64,000 nucleotides of DNA, from NCBI GenBank assembly GCA_011525695.1, contig WYBX01000046.1:1-64000 (forward strand), read 5' to 3'. The DNA comes from Verrucomicrobiia bacterium. Lineage in GTDB: Bacteria > Verrucomicrobiota > Verrucomicrobiia > Opitutales > Opitutaceae. The position numbers and the translations under genes are program-made. The stretch's first letter is position 1. Each line of letters starts with the position of its first letter. Shown piece after piece: positions 42,998-51,739 of this stretch. The notes beneath the pieces were generated by a model, which was given only the letters and a program-made list of their open reading frames with translations, ran no database searches and was not told where the DNA came from.

Positions 42998-44839
42998 TTA
43001 ACGATTCTGGGCCAGCCTCGCCGCCGGGGCGAACACCGGCAGGGTGCCGTCGAGCACCGCCTGCATCCGCGCCAGGGCTGCCGCTTCGCCGTCCCCCGCA
43101 TCGGTTTGCATGAGCACATAGGCCCATCGATCGGCGCGGCCGCGCGAAACCCGGTTCCATGAATCCTGAAGCACCCGCTCCAGGTGGGATGCCACTGTGG
43201 TTTGGCCACCGACAAACCAGTACGCGACCAGTTGCGGAACAATGCTGCGGCCGGACCGCGTTTGCACCTCGCGCTGCACGCGGAGCAATGTCGCCGGAAT
43301 GAAGCCGGCGCCAGGTTCCGGGTGGCGAAACCGATGGCTGAAGGTGCCAGTCACCGTCCAGCCCTGGCCCACGAGGCAGAGTTCCGGACGGTGAATCGAG
43401 GTGCGGTCGCGTCCGCTGAGGACAATCGAAAGCAGCACCTGCCGTGAGGGGTTGGAAAGGTCGACATAGAGCTTCCGGGAGAAGCCCGTGTCCGGCGGCA
43501 GAATCTCCCGCTCGATCGCGGTGACCGCGGTGCGGCGGCCGATCCATTCCGTGCCGAGAAACGCCGGCAGGTCCACGGGGTCCGTGCCCCCATCCGCCAG
43601 GACAATGCCCACTTCGCCGCGCGCCGGTGATGCGGCGATTTTGCCCAGGAAGAGCATCTCGGCGAGGGATAGGACCAATATGACTGATAGGACGATATAG
43701 GCCGCCGCGCCGCCGGACTCGGAGTTCCGCCCTCGGTCCTCGGTCCTTGGTCCTTGGTCCTTGGTCCTTAGTCCTTCCTCCTTCGCCAAGGCTTCGGAGG
43801 ACACGCCGTCCTCAGTCCTCCTTTCACCGACCACCGACCACCGACCTCCGACCTCCGCCTCCTCCGGCCACCACCGGCGGAGGGCCGCAATCGCGGCGAG
43901 TACACCGCCGAGGACAATGGCAAAGATGCCATAACCCATGATCTCGTGGGCGAGGTCACCCCAGGTGGTGCCGCCGATCTGGGCCGCGAAGATGATCGCG
44001 ACAATCCGGGCCACGTTGCCCAGATAGACGAGTGGCAAACAGAGGAGCAGGATCAGCGCCCGGCGGCCCCAGCCGTTGAAATTGAGGTATCCGGCGAGCA
44101 GCGACAGCGCCGCCATGGCCGTGAGCGAACGGACGCCGGAGCATGCGGCGGCGACATCGTAGTTGTAACGGCCGTCCGGGGCGACGAGTTGGGTGCCGCT
44201 CTGCAGGACGCCAACGCCCGCGGCACGGGCAATCGTGGCGCTGGCGTCGACCACCCAGACCCGCAGCCAGAAGCCCAGGGAGTCGAGGATGTTGACCGGG
44301 ATGGCGAAGATCAGAAAGGCAAGCGGGAATAGCGCGGCCGAGCCCCAGCGCGTTCCACCGCCGAGCCGGAGCACCCCCCAGGCGAAGAGCAGCACGGCCA
44401 GCAGCGAGAGTCGCGCCTGCTGCGCCACGAACCCGATCGCATGGAGCGCGAGCGCGACCAGCATCGCCGCGGCGGGCGCGGCAATCTCGGATTTCAAATT
44501 GGAGATTTCAGTTTGGGAGTGACCGTTTGCCTTCGCGTCACTTCGCGTCCTTCGCGGTTCAACTGCATGGATATGGCTACGGGCTTCGTCCCCCGGCTCG
44601 TTGGCCCGCAAATTCCGCCACAGCAGCCAGGCGCTGAGCCCAAGGATCAGCCAGCCATGCTCGGAATCCGCATTGGGGTCGAGCCACTGGCTCACGGCCC
44701 ACCAGAACACCGACGGCGTGTCCACCCAGCCGCGGGATGCATTCCCAAAAAACTGGAACAGGACCAGTCCGGCCAACGCGCACACGGCCGCCGCCAGCAC
44801 CGGTCCGGCGAATAATCGTTTTGCGGCTGGCGTGCTCAT
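42998..44839 (-). CDS. Exosortase with fused EpsI-type C-terminal domain
   Basis: A 613-residue membrane protein. Residues 1-325 are the transpeptidase-like exosortase with the catalytic triad in place: Cys233 in AACSGVRSL, Arg278 in GNVARIV and His298 in AHEIMGYG. A further membrane segment (YIVLSVILVLSLAEML, 381-396) leads into an EpsI/DUF3485-like periplasmic domain with LLSIVLSGRD and SIHRPELCLVGQGW. Exosortases process PEP-CTERM-type sorting signals and are encoded with exopolysaccharide genes, as here. Two loops (residues ~88-120 and 328-374) are expanded by repeat DNA yet stay in frame. It diverges from the first glycosyltransferase gene. No PEP-CTERM target was seen in the window. Confidence 0.92.
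   Translation of the reverse strand: MSTPAAKRLFAGPVLAAAVCALAGLVLFQFFGNASRGWVDTPSVFWWAVSQWLDPNADSEHGWLILGLSAWLLWRNLRANEPGDEARSHIHAVEPRRTRSDAKANGHSQTEISNLKSEIAAPAAAMLVALALHAIGFVAQQARLSLLAVLLFAWGVLRLGGGTRWGSAALFPLAFLIFAIPVNILDSLGFWLRVWVVDASATIARAAGVGVLQSGTQLVAPDGRYNYDVAAACSGVRSLTAMAALSLLAGYLNFNGWGRRALILLLCLPLVYLGNVARIVAIIFAAQIGGTTWGDLAHEIMGYGIFAIVLGGVLAAIAALRRWWPEEAEVGGRWSVVGERRTEDGVSSEALAKEEGLRTKDQGPRTEDRGRNSESGGAAAYIVLSVILVLSLAEMLFLGKIAASPARGEVGIVLADGGTDPVDLPAFLGTEWIGRRTAVTAIEREILPPDTGFSRKLYVDLSNPSRQVLLSIVLSGRDRTSIHRPELCLVGQGWTVTGTFSHRFRHPEPGAGFIPATLLRVQREVQTRSGRSIVPQLVAYWFVGGQTTVASHLERVLQDSWNRVSRGRADRWAYVLMQTDAGDGEAAALARMQAVLDGTLPVFAPAARLAQNR
43718..43858. repeat. Tandem heptamer-like repeats inside the exosortase gene, insert 2
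   Basis: On the plus strand GGTCCTT/CGGTCCTT units repeat about five times from 43733 to 43775. A CCTTCGCCAAGGCTTCGG element follows at 43784-43807, then CCGACCACCGACCTCCGACC from 43828. They encode a charged linker (residues ~328-374) between the exosortase and EpsI parts, free of stop codons. Confidence 0.75.
44480..44578. repeat. Repeat-derived insert 1 inside the exosortase gene
   Basis: It combines a TCTCGGATTTCAAATTGGAG unit, also seen at 36820-36866, with CTTCGCGTCACTTCGCGTCC units. It encodes residues ~88-120 (EPRRTRSDAKANG, ISNLKSEI) in a cytoplasmic loop between membrane segments. Confidence 0.65.
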
Positions 44840-44915
44840 GGCGAGCGCCCATCATCCGGGCACCGTCCCAATTTCCAAGCGAAAGCCGCCTCGATCCCGG
44901 GCCCGCGCCTTCCTG

Positions 44916-46037
44916 ATGAAGCTTCTCGTCCTCGCGCACACCCCGCCACCGCTCCACGGCCAGAGCATCATGGTGCAGGCACTGCTCGCCGGGCTGCCTG
45001 CGCGTGGAATCCCGGTGCACCATGTCAATTTCCGGCTTTCAACCGACTCCGCCGATATTGGTCGCTGGCGCTTCGGGAAGATCATAGCGACGGTACGAAT
45101 CGCGGTGCGGGCGATCCGCGCCCGGTTCGCGCAGGGTTGCGACACGCTCTATTACATTCCGGCCCCGCCGGGAAAGCGCGGCGCACTCTACCGTGACTGG
45201 GTGGTGATGGCACTTTGCCGGCCGTTTTTCCCCCGCCTGGTGCTCCACTGGCACGCGGCCGGCCTCGGCGCATGGCTGGAAACCGGAGCCACCGCCCTGG
45301 AACGCGGGTTGACCCGGTGGTTGCTGGGCCGGGCGGAACTCGCCTTGGTGCTCGCCGAGACGCTGCGCAACGATCCGGAAGCGCTGGCCGCCCGTTCGAT
45401 TCAGGTCGTGCCGAATGGCATCGCCGATCCGGGCGAACTCACGCCCCCGTCACCGGAAGGACCGTTGCAGGTGCTATTTCTCGGGCTTGGCAGCGAGGAA
45501 AAGGGGCTGTTTGCCACCGCGGAAGCAGTCCTCGAGGCAAACCGCCGGACCCGGCGGACCGGGAAGCCGCCGGTGTTCTCGCTCGTGGCCGCCGGGGCGT
45601 TCGATGATTTCGATCAGGCATCCCGGTATGCTGATCTTTGCCGGGAGCATCCCCAGGTGCTGCACCACGCCGGAATGGTCGACGACGCGGGCAAGCGCCG
45701 ATTGTTCGCGGCGTCGCAGGTGTTGTGTCTTCCCACCCGCTACGCCGCCGAGGGGATGCCGCTGGTCGCGCTCGAGGCGCTGGCGCATGACCGGCCGATC
45801 ATCGCGACCCAGTGGCGGGCACTGCCGGAGATCGTGACGCCCGAGGTCGGCACGCTGATCGCTCCCGGCGATGAGGAGGCACTTGTGACGGCGTTGCTGA
45901 AACTCCGGCACGAGCAGCCGGCGGCCGGTGCCTGCCGGGCGCGGTTCCTCGCCCACTTCACATTGGAACGGCACCTGGACCGGCTTGCCGCAGCCCTGAT
46001 CGGCACGTCCGGAATGGAAATCTCTCCGCCAGCATGA
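44916..46037 (+). CDS. Glycosyltransferase, GT4-like
   Basis: A 373-residue retaining glycosyltransferase. The N-terminus MKLLVLAHTPPPLHGQSIMVQ has the acceptor-domain signature PxxGQ. The C-terminal nucleotide-sugar domain shows VVPNGI near residue 166, VLFLGLGSEEKGL near 185 and LPTRYAAEGMPLVALEALA near 275, with the EX7E motif. The substrate is unknown. It is the first plus-strand gene of the exopolysaccharide cluster and overlaps the flippase gene by an ATGA. Confidence 0.88.
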   Translation: MKLLVLAHTPPPLHGQSIMVQALLAGLPARGIPVHHVNFRLSTDSADIGRWRFGKIIATVRIAVRAIRARFAQGCDTLYYIPAPPGKRGALYRDWVVMALCRPFFPRLVLHWHAAGLGAWLETGATALERGLTRWLLGRAELALVLAETLRNDPEALAARSIQVVPNGIADPGELTPPSPEGPLQVLFLGLGSEEKGLFATAEAVLEANRRTRRTGKPPVFSLVAAGAFDDFDQASRYADLCREHPQVLHHAGMVDDAGKRRLFAASQVLCLPTRYAAEGMPLVALEALAHDRPIIATQWRALPEIVTPEVGTLIAPGDEEALVTALLKLRHEQPAAGACRARFLAHFTLERHLDRLAAALIGTSGMEISPPA

Positions 46038-47518
46038 TCGCCGGGGAACAAGCCACCAAACCCTTGTTCGACCTGGCTGCCCGCGGCCACCGCTCCACCC
46101 TGCTGTCGCAAGCGGTCCGCGTCGCCTGCAAGGCCGCGTCGGTCCTCATCCTTGCCCGGATCGTGCCCCCGGCCGAACACGGGCTTTTCGGCATGGCGGC
46201 CAGTGTCTTCTACGTCCTGGTGATATTCCGTGACCTCGGGCTGGGTGCGGCCGCGGTGCAGTCCCGTGAACTGACACCGGAGCAACTCACGACGCTGTGG
46301 TGGACGCACCTGCTCCTCGGCCTCGCCCTCGCCGCGCTGGCCGTGGCGGTGGCGCCGCTGGCGGCGGGCTTCTTTGGCGAGCCGCGGGTGCTGCCGCTCC
46401 TGGCGACGCTGGCCGTCGGCTTTCTCCTCCTCGGCTTGAACGCCTGGCCGCGGGTGCTGCTCGCCCGCGAGCTGCGGTTCAGTGAACTCAACCGGCTCGA
46501 GGCGATCGCCGCCGTGGTTGCCACGCTGGTGATGATCGCGGCGGGGATGATGGACGCCGGGGCCTATGCCTTCGCGGCCTTCCTCCTGGCCTCGGAGGGC
46601 ATGATCCTGGTGCTGGCATGGGCGGCGTGCCGCTGGCGGCCGGAGGCTCCGGCGCGCTGGGCCAGCCTGCGCGATATTCGATCCCTTGCTGCGAGCATCA
46701 CGGGCAACAACATTCTCATCGCAGTCACAAACCAGGTTGACGTCGCCCTGATGGGCCGGTGGTTCGGCTCGCTCGCCGCGGGGCTCTACCTGCGGCCGGT
46801 CCAGCTGCTGATGCTGCCCCTCCAGCACATCGGCACGCCGCTCGCCCAGGTGCTGCTGGCGACGCTGTCGCGTGTTGGCACCGGCACCGCGGAGTTTGCC
46901 GCACATGTCCGCCTGACCACCAATCTGGCGGCGCATCTGACGCTGCCGCTCGCGGCGCTCTGCGCCACGCTGCCGGAGGAGGTCGTGCGGCTGCTCCTGG
47001 GCGCGGACTGGGCCGGGGCCGCGCCGCTGCTCCGCTGGCTGGCGCTGGGTGCGGTTTCCTCCTACCTGTCCGCGACGATCCATGCGGTGTGCATCGCGGG
47101 CGGGCAGGCGCGGGCGCTGGCTGGGATGGCCGCCCTCACGCTCGCGCTGACGGTGGCGGGGTTGTGGCTGGGCCGCGGCTACGGGCCGCCGGGGATGGCG
47201 GCAGGGGTTGCCCTCGCCGGGCTGGCAATGCTGCCGGTGCGGGTAAGCTGGACCGCGCGCTGCACGGGGTTGCGTATCCAGGACTTTGTTGCGGCATTTG
47301 TCGGTCCATCCGGGATGGCCGTGGCGCTGGGTGCCGGGGCGCTGGCCGGCCGCGCGGTGGCCGGCGATGCCGGCTGGCTGGCCCGGCTGGGCGCGGGACT
47401 TGGGGGCAGCGTCCTGGCGGCGGCGTTGCTGACGGCCAGCTGGCCGAGACTGCGTGTGGAACTGCACGGTGTCTGCCGGCTGCGGGGTGCCACGAGCCCG
47501 ACTCATCATGCAGCGTGA
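46034..47518 (+). CDS. Polysaccharide flippase, PST/Wzx family
   Basis: A 494-residue membrane protein with about 12-14 hydrophobic segments and the family start RGHRSTLLSQAVRVACKAASV, followed by LARIVPPAEHGLFGMAA. It belongs to the MATE-like oligosaccharidyl-lipid flippases that move lipid-linked repeat units across the inner membrane. It overlaps the glycosyltransferase genes on both sides (4 and 11 bases), so all three are translationally coupled. Confidence 0.9.
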   Translation: MIAGEQATKPLFDLAARGHRSTLLSQAVRVACKAASVLILARIVPPAEHGLFGMAASVFYVLVIFRDLGLGAAAVQSRELTPEQLTTLWWTHLLLGLALAALAVAVAPLAAGFFGEPRVLPLLATLAVGFLLLGLNAWPRVLLARELRFSELNRLEAIAAVVATLVMIAAGMMDAGAYAFAAFLLASEGMILVLAWAACRWRPEAPARWASLRDIRSLAASITGNNILIAVTNQVDVALMGRWFGSLAAGLYLRPVQLLMLPLQHIGTPLAQVLLATLSRVGTGTAEFAAHVRLTTNLAAHLTLPLAALCATLPEEVVRLLLGADWAGAAPLLRWLALGAVSSYLSATIHAVCIAGGQARALAGMAALTLALTVAGLWLGRGYGPPGMAAGVALAGLAMLPVRVSWTARCTGLRIQDFVAAFVGPSGMAVALGAGALAGRAVAGDAGWLARLGAGLGGSVLAAALLTASWPRLRVELHGVCRLRGATSPTHHAA

Positions 47519-48656
47519 ACCATCGCGGGAGGGGCGCCCGCGCGTCCTGCACTTCATCACCCGGCTCGGGCTCGGTGGCGCGGAGTCCGTGGCATTGTCG
47601 ATCGCACGCGGCCTCGCTTCCGAATTCGATTCCGGCCTGTACGCCATCCGCGGCGTGGCGGCAGATGAAGTTGGGCTTGCCATGGCCCGCGATTGCACGG
47701 CGGCCGGGCTGCCCGTGTTCACGGGATCCCGGCTGCCGCTGAAAGCTGGCGGACTTGTCGCTGCCGGAGTGCACGCCGCCCGGGTGATGCGCTCCTTCGC
47801 GCCGGAGATTGTCCACCTGCATACGGAGATACCCGAGGCGGCTTATGCGGTGATGGCCGCGATTTCCCATCACGGGCGCGGGGCCGCGCTGGTCCGGACG
47901 ATCCACAACAGCGTTTACTGGCACTTCTGGCCGCGACTGGGTCGCTGGTGTGAAAGACGGATGCGCGCCTCCCATGTCGCCTGTGTTTCACGCGACGCCC
48001 GGTCAGCATTTGACCGGCATCGCGCGGCGGCCGGTGCCGGCCCGCTGCCCGCGCCGCCGATCATCATCCACAATGGCGTGCCCGCGCCCGCCGGCAGACG
48101 TTCATCCACGCGCGAGGGGCCGGTGCGCATCCTTTTTGCCGGGCGGTTCGAGCCGGAGAAAGGGACCGATCTGTTGCCGGAGATCGTCGCGAAAGTCCGC
48201 GCGCCGGCCAGTGGCTGCGAGCTGGTGATCCATGGGCAGGGGAGGCACGGACCGGCTCTGCAGGCGCTGGCCGGGAGTCCGCCGCCGGGCTGGTCGATCC
48301 GGGTGGCCCCTCCGACGGCGCAGCTTCGGGAACGGATGGCTGAGTTCGATCTGCTGCTGATGCCGTCGCGGTTCGAGGGACTCGGGCTGGTGGCCGTCGA
48401 GGCACTGCGGGCCGGCCTGGTGGTGGTGGGCACCGACGCGCCCGGGCTGCGCGAGGCACTGCCTCCGTCGTATCCGTGGCGGGCTCGGGCGGGTGATCCG
48501 GGGAGCTTCGCGAGCGAGTTGCAGCGCGCACTCGACGCGGTGGAAAGCTGGCCGGAAGCGGTTGCGCTGGGCTGCGCCTTCGCCTTGGAGCAGTTTGATC
48601 TCGCGTCCATGCTGCGGAGCTATGCTGCGCTGTACCGGCGCGCCGGCGCGGTGTGA
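47508..48656 (+). CDS. Glycosyltransferase, GT4-like
   Basis: A 382-residue transferase. The N-terminus is VLHFITRLGLGGAESVAL. The nucleotide-binding domain has IIHNGVPAP near residue 185, RILFAGRFEPEKGTDLLPEI near 206 and MPSRFEGLGLVAVEALRAG near 285. It probably adds a hexose to the repeat unit. The start at 47508 overlaps the flippase stop by 11 bases; an earlier in-frame codon lies inside the flippase gene. Confidence 0.9.
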   Translation: MQREPSREGRPRVLHFITRLGLGGAESVALSIARGLASEFDSGLYAIRGVAADEVGLAMARDCTAAGLPVFTGSRLPLKAGGLVAAGVHAARVMRSFAPEIVHLHTEIPEAAYAVMAAISHHGRGAALVRTIHNSVYWHFWPRLGRWCERRMRASHVACVSRDARSAFDRHRAAAGAGPLPAPPIIIHNGVPAPAGRRSSTREGPVRILFAGRFEPEKGTDLLPEIVAKVRAPASGCELVIHGQGRHGPALQALAGSPPPGWSIRVAPPTAQLRERMAEFDLLLMPSRFEGLGLVAVEALRAGLVVVGTDAPGLREALPPSYPWRARAGDPGSFASELQRALDAVESWPEAVALGCAFALEQFDLASMLRSYAALYRRAGAV

Positions 48657-48762
48657 CTGCGATTTGCCCTGCATTTCGCCGGCCAAAGACGCGGCACCCC
48701 CACAAGCCTGACCAGCCCGGTAGCCCGAACATTTCGCGGATCGCAATGCCACCGCCGGAAGA

Positions 48763-49749
48763 TCAGGCCGGCTTCAGTCCATGGGCTCTCAACGGGCCGC
48801 CAAAAAACATCCTCAGGAGCAATCCGCGATTCGTCTGGGACTGTCGCAGCGCCTGCGCCAGAATTCCGGTTGCCCAGGCCGCCTCGATCGGTCGGCGTCG
48901 GGCGGATACCACCTTTCGCGCATGGTAAACCGCCAGCAGCGGGAACCGCTCGCGCAGGCTCCAGTCTGCAAAGCGCCGGTAGATTTCGCGAACCGCCAGC
49001 CCCTCCGCCAGCCAGCGCGCCATCACTGCGAGCGTGGCGGCGGAGTCCTCGGACCGCCCCGCCCGCCGTCGCGCCGTCAGCAGGCGGATGATGCACGCAT
49101 TCAGGATCTGCTCCGCCGGTTCCAGGACGCTGACCTGCTGCGAATGGGAGCGATATTGCATCAGCACTTCCGGTACGCCAGCGATCCCGTGCACCTCCGC
49201 CACCCGGGCGACAAAATCGTAATCCATGGCAAACCGGAATGCCGGTTCATAGGGGAAACGCCGGAAGCACTCCACCCGGCCGGTGTACGACGGCGCCGGT
49301 GCCGGCATGGAATAGGCGGTGAATACGCGCTGTTCCTCGGCACCCACCAGCGCAAACTCCCGGCCGATGACACATCCCTCACCGTCGATCGTCTCCGCAC
49401 AGGAGGAGACCAGCCCGAGTGCGGGGTCCGCCCTCAGGGCGGCCACCTGCCGCTCGAGCCGGCACGGCAGCGCGATGTCGTCGGAATCGAGCAGGGCGAC
49501 AAACTCGCCCCGCGCTGCGGCCACTCCCGCGTTGAGGCCCGCCGCGATGCCCAGATTGGAGGGCAAGGAAACCATGCGGATGCGCGGATCCTGGCCGGCG
49601 GGGCCCAACGGCTGCGTTCCGACGCCCGTGCCGTTGTCGACCAGGATCAGTTCCAGATCGGTCAGGGTCTGCCCCAGGATGCTCTGCACCGCCGGCAGGA
49701 GAAACGGCGTGACGCGGTGGAAAACCGTCACGAAGGAAGCGATCGGCAT
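48763..49749 (-). CDS. Glycosyltransferase family 2
   Basis: A 328-residue inverting GT-A enzyme. It shows PIASFVTVFHRV, a donor-site ILVDNG near residue 35, SLPSNLGIAAGLNAGVAAARGEF near 60 and the metal motif ALLDSDDIAL near 87. The C-terminal part is helical and of unknown role. It is the only glycosyltransferase of the cluster on the minus strand and converges on the upstream transferase with a 106-base gap. The start is at MPIASFVTVF. Confidence 0.9.
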   Translation of the reverse strand: MPIASFVTVFHRVTPFLLPAVQSILGQTLTDLELILVDNGTGVGTQPLGPAGQDPRIRMVSLPSNLGIAAGLNAGVAAARGEFVALLDSDDIALPCRLERQVAALRADPALGLVSSCAETIDGEGCVIGREFALVGAEEQRVFTAYSMPAPAPSYTGRVECFRRFPYEPAFRFAMDYDFVARVAEVHGIAGVPEVLMQYRSHSQQVSVLEPAEQILNACIIRLLTARRRAGRSEDSAATLAVMARWLAEGLAVREIYRRFADWSLRERFPLLAVYHARKVVSARRRPIEAAWATGILAQALRQSQTNRGLLLRMFFGGPLRAHGLKPA

Positions 49750-49797
49750 TGGGGGAGATTCACCTGCTGGACCCGGTCCACGCAAGCCGTGCAATGG

Positions 49798-49817
49798 CAT
49801 GTCGCAGCTGCGACATG
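49798..49817. repeat. Dispersed palindrome, copy C
   Basis: Perfect 20-base palindrome CATGTCGCAGCTGCGACATG, between the divergent GT2 and polymerase genes. Same family as 3531-3560 and 33670-33703; its centre CGCAGCTGC is shared with copy A. Confidence 0.75.
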
Positions 49818-49933
49818 GAATCGCAGGCTGAGGCGGCCCGGGCCGACCGGAACCCCGCCGATCCTTGCGAATCCACTGGGGAACGTCCCAATTCGGGTTT
49901 GTTTCCGCTCCAACTCGGATTACATCCCGTCCC

Positions 49934-51442
49934 ATGAATCCCATCTGGCGCACGCGGATCACCGGCATTGTCGCCGGGGTGATTGGCGTGTTCCTGGCGG
50001 TTCAGATCGCGAATGGCGCCTGGCTCTGGCCGGTGCTGGCAACGGGGACGCTCATGGCGCTGGGGCTGCTTCACTTCCAGCCGTTCCCGCTCTCCACCCT
50101 CCTGCTCGGGATCGCGCTTTGTGGCTATATCATCGGCAACCGCGGTTTTGCCCAGCTTTCAGCCTTTCCGGGACTCCCCCTTTTCCCGGCCGAGTTCGTC
50201 TTCCTGATCGCCGGCGGGATCCTCCTGATCACATCCGCCCTGAAGCGCGAACTGCCCGTCCGGCGCGACGCGCTCAACCTGCTGATCCTGCTCTGGATGA
50301 CGGTCAGCACTTTCCGGCTTTACCATGACCTGAGGGTCTTCGGTGCCGCGGCGCTGCGCGACTATGCCACCGTCTACTACGCCAGCTTTTTCTTCCTGGC
50401 GCAGTGGGCCGCGCAGTCGTCGAACCGGCGGCGGTTCCTCCATGGCTGCATCCTTTTCTCGTGCGCCGGGTTGATCATCATTCTTCCGCTTTTCGACCGG
50501 TTTCCGGAGGTGTTCCTCGAGTGGCTGGTCATCGGCGGAATCCCGCTGGTTTTCTTCAAGGGCGATCTCGCCGCCGCCTTCATGGCGGTGGGGGCCGTGC
50601 TCCTGTTCCTGCGCCACGAGGAGCGCCGTTCCTGGTGGTCCCTGGTGCTCAGCCTGCTGCTCACGGCGGGGGTCGTGGCCACCAACAGCCGTGCCGCACT
50701 GCTCGGTCTGATTGTTGCCATTGGAATTCTCGCGCTCGCGGGCCGCTGGAAGTTTGCGCTGGTCCAGGCGGCCGCCGGGGTGTCCGCGGCCCTCGTGATC
50801 CTCTTCGTCGCCTACCTCCGGAACGAGTCCTGGGAACAGACCCCCCTGCATAGCATGTATGAACGGGTCATCTCGGTGACCGATCCGCATGGCGTCCGGG
50901 CGTATTCGGGCGAGGAGACGTTCAACAAGGGCGACAACAATCTTTTCCGGACCGTCTGGTGGCGGGTCTCGATCGAGGAAACCCTGGCCGGCAACCCATG
51001 GCTCGGGCTCGGCTGGGGCCACGACCTCGCCCGCGAATTCGTGCGCGTCTATTATCCGGAAAGCGGCGACGACTTCATCACCCGCAGCCCGCACAATGTG
51101 CTGGTCACCCTCTTCGCGCGGTCGGGCGCAATCGGGCTCGCCGGATTTCTCCTCGTGATCGGCGCGATGGCGCAGCGCACCTGGCAGGCGGCACGGCGGG
51201 GAACTCCAGCCGCGGCCGGGTTGTGGTCGGCTTGCTGGGTCATCCTCACCAGCGCCACGCTCGGCGTCGTGCTGGAGGGACCGATGGGCGCCGTCATTTT
51301 CTGGTCACTCCTGGGAATCGCCAGCGCCGAAACCGCCGCCGCGGCTTCGCCTGCCGTGGATTCAGAGGCCGCTGCAGAGCAGTCTGAAAGTCCACCCGGG
51401 CAACCCGAACTCGCGGGCACCGCCACCGGTGCAGCGCCTTGA
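49934..51442 (+). CDS. O-antigen polymerase/ligase-like membrane protein
   Basis: A 502-residue protein with about 11 hydrophobic segments. The large periplasmic loop between residues ~300 and 385 carries GLGWGHDLAREF and ITRSPHNVLVTLFARSGAIGL, matching the Wzy_C-like pattern of O-antigen ligases/polymerases. The last ~45 residues are a disordered Ala/Ser/Glu tail. It probably polymerises or ligates repeat units flipped by the upstream PST protein. The start MNPIWRTRIT was chosen; an upstream frame crosses the palindrome. Confidence 0.87.
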   Translation: MNPIWRTRITGIVAGVIGVFLAVQIANGAWLWPVLATGTLMALGLLHFQPFPLSTLLLGIALCGYIIGNRGFAQLSAFPGLPLFPAEFVFLIAGGILLITSALKRELPVRRDALNLLILLWMTVSTFRLYHDLRVFGAAALRDYATVYYASFFFLAQWAAQSSNRRRFLHGCILFSCAGLIIILPLFDRFPEVFLEWLVIGGIPLVFFKGDLAAAFMAVGAVLLFLRHEERRSWWSLVLSLLLTAGVVATNSRAALLGLIVAIGILALAGRWKFALVQAAAGVSAALVILFVAYLRNESWEQTPLHSMYERVISVTDPHGVRAYSGEETFNKGDNNLFRTVWWRVSIEETLAGNPWLGLGWGHDLAREFVRVYYPESGDDFITRSPHNVLVTLFARSGAIGLAGFLLVIGAMAQRTWQAARRGTPAAAGLWSACWVILTSATLGVVLEGPMGAVIFWSLLGIASAETAAAASPAVDSEAAAEQSESPPGQPELAGTATGAAP

Positions 51443-51739
51443 CTCCCCCTCGATGCCCGGCATCCCAGCTTTGATGCAAGCGCGTACTCACCGGGGCCGA
51501 ATCTCACTGCCACGCAGGCGGCAGGACGCCGCTTCCACGCCTTGCGGGTTCAACCTGCTGCCGGTAGCCACGGGCTGCAGCGCCATCAGCCTGCAGGTGC
51601 CGGTCCAAGACCGGCGCTACGAGGGGCGGCCGGCATCGGATTCATGGATCAAGATCCAATCCCGGGCGCAGCAAGACTGCGCCCCTACGGTCCGGAGGGC
51701 GGCCGGCATCGGATTCGTGGATCATAGGCTGAAATTTCC
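51443..51739. repeat. Repeat-rich gap before rodA
   Basis: No gene is seen. It contains a GCCGGTC/GACCGGC hairpin (51599-51615), a GGGCGCAG/CTGCGCCC hairpin (51664-51690) and a ~27-base direct repeat with core GCGGCCGGCATCGGATTC at 51624-51651 and 51698-51724. The elements match those near 34555 and 37734. Confidence 0.65.

Noticed and set aside
42998-44839. Exosortase as a pseudogene because of repeat inserts
   Set aside because: The frame is open throughout and the Cys, Arg and His catalytic residues and EpsI domain are intact.
45740-47722. Open frame of 660 codons on the minus strand
   Set aside because: It is antisense to the flippase and glycosyltransferase genes, with low-complexity Arg/Gln/Gly residues.
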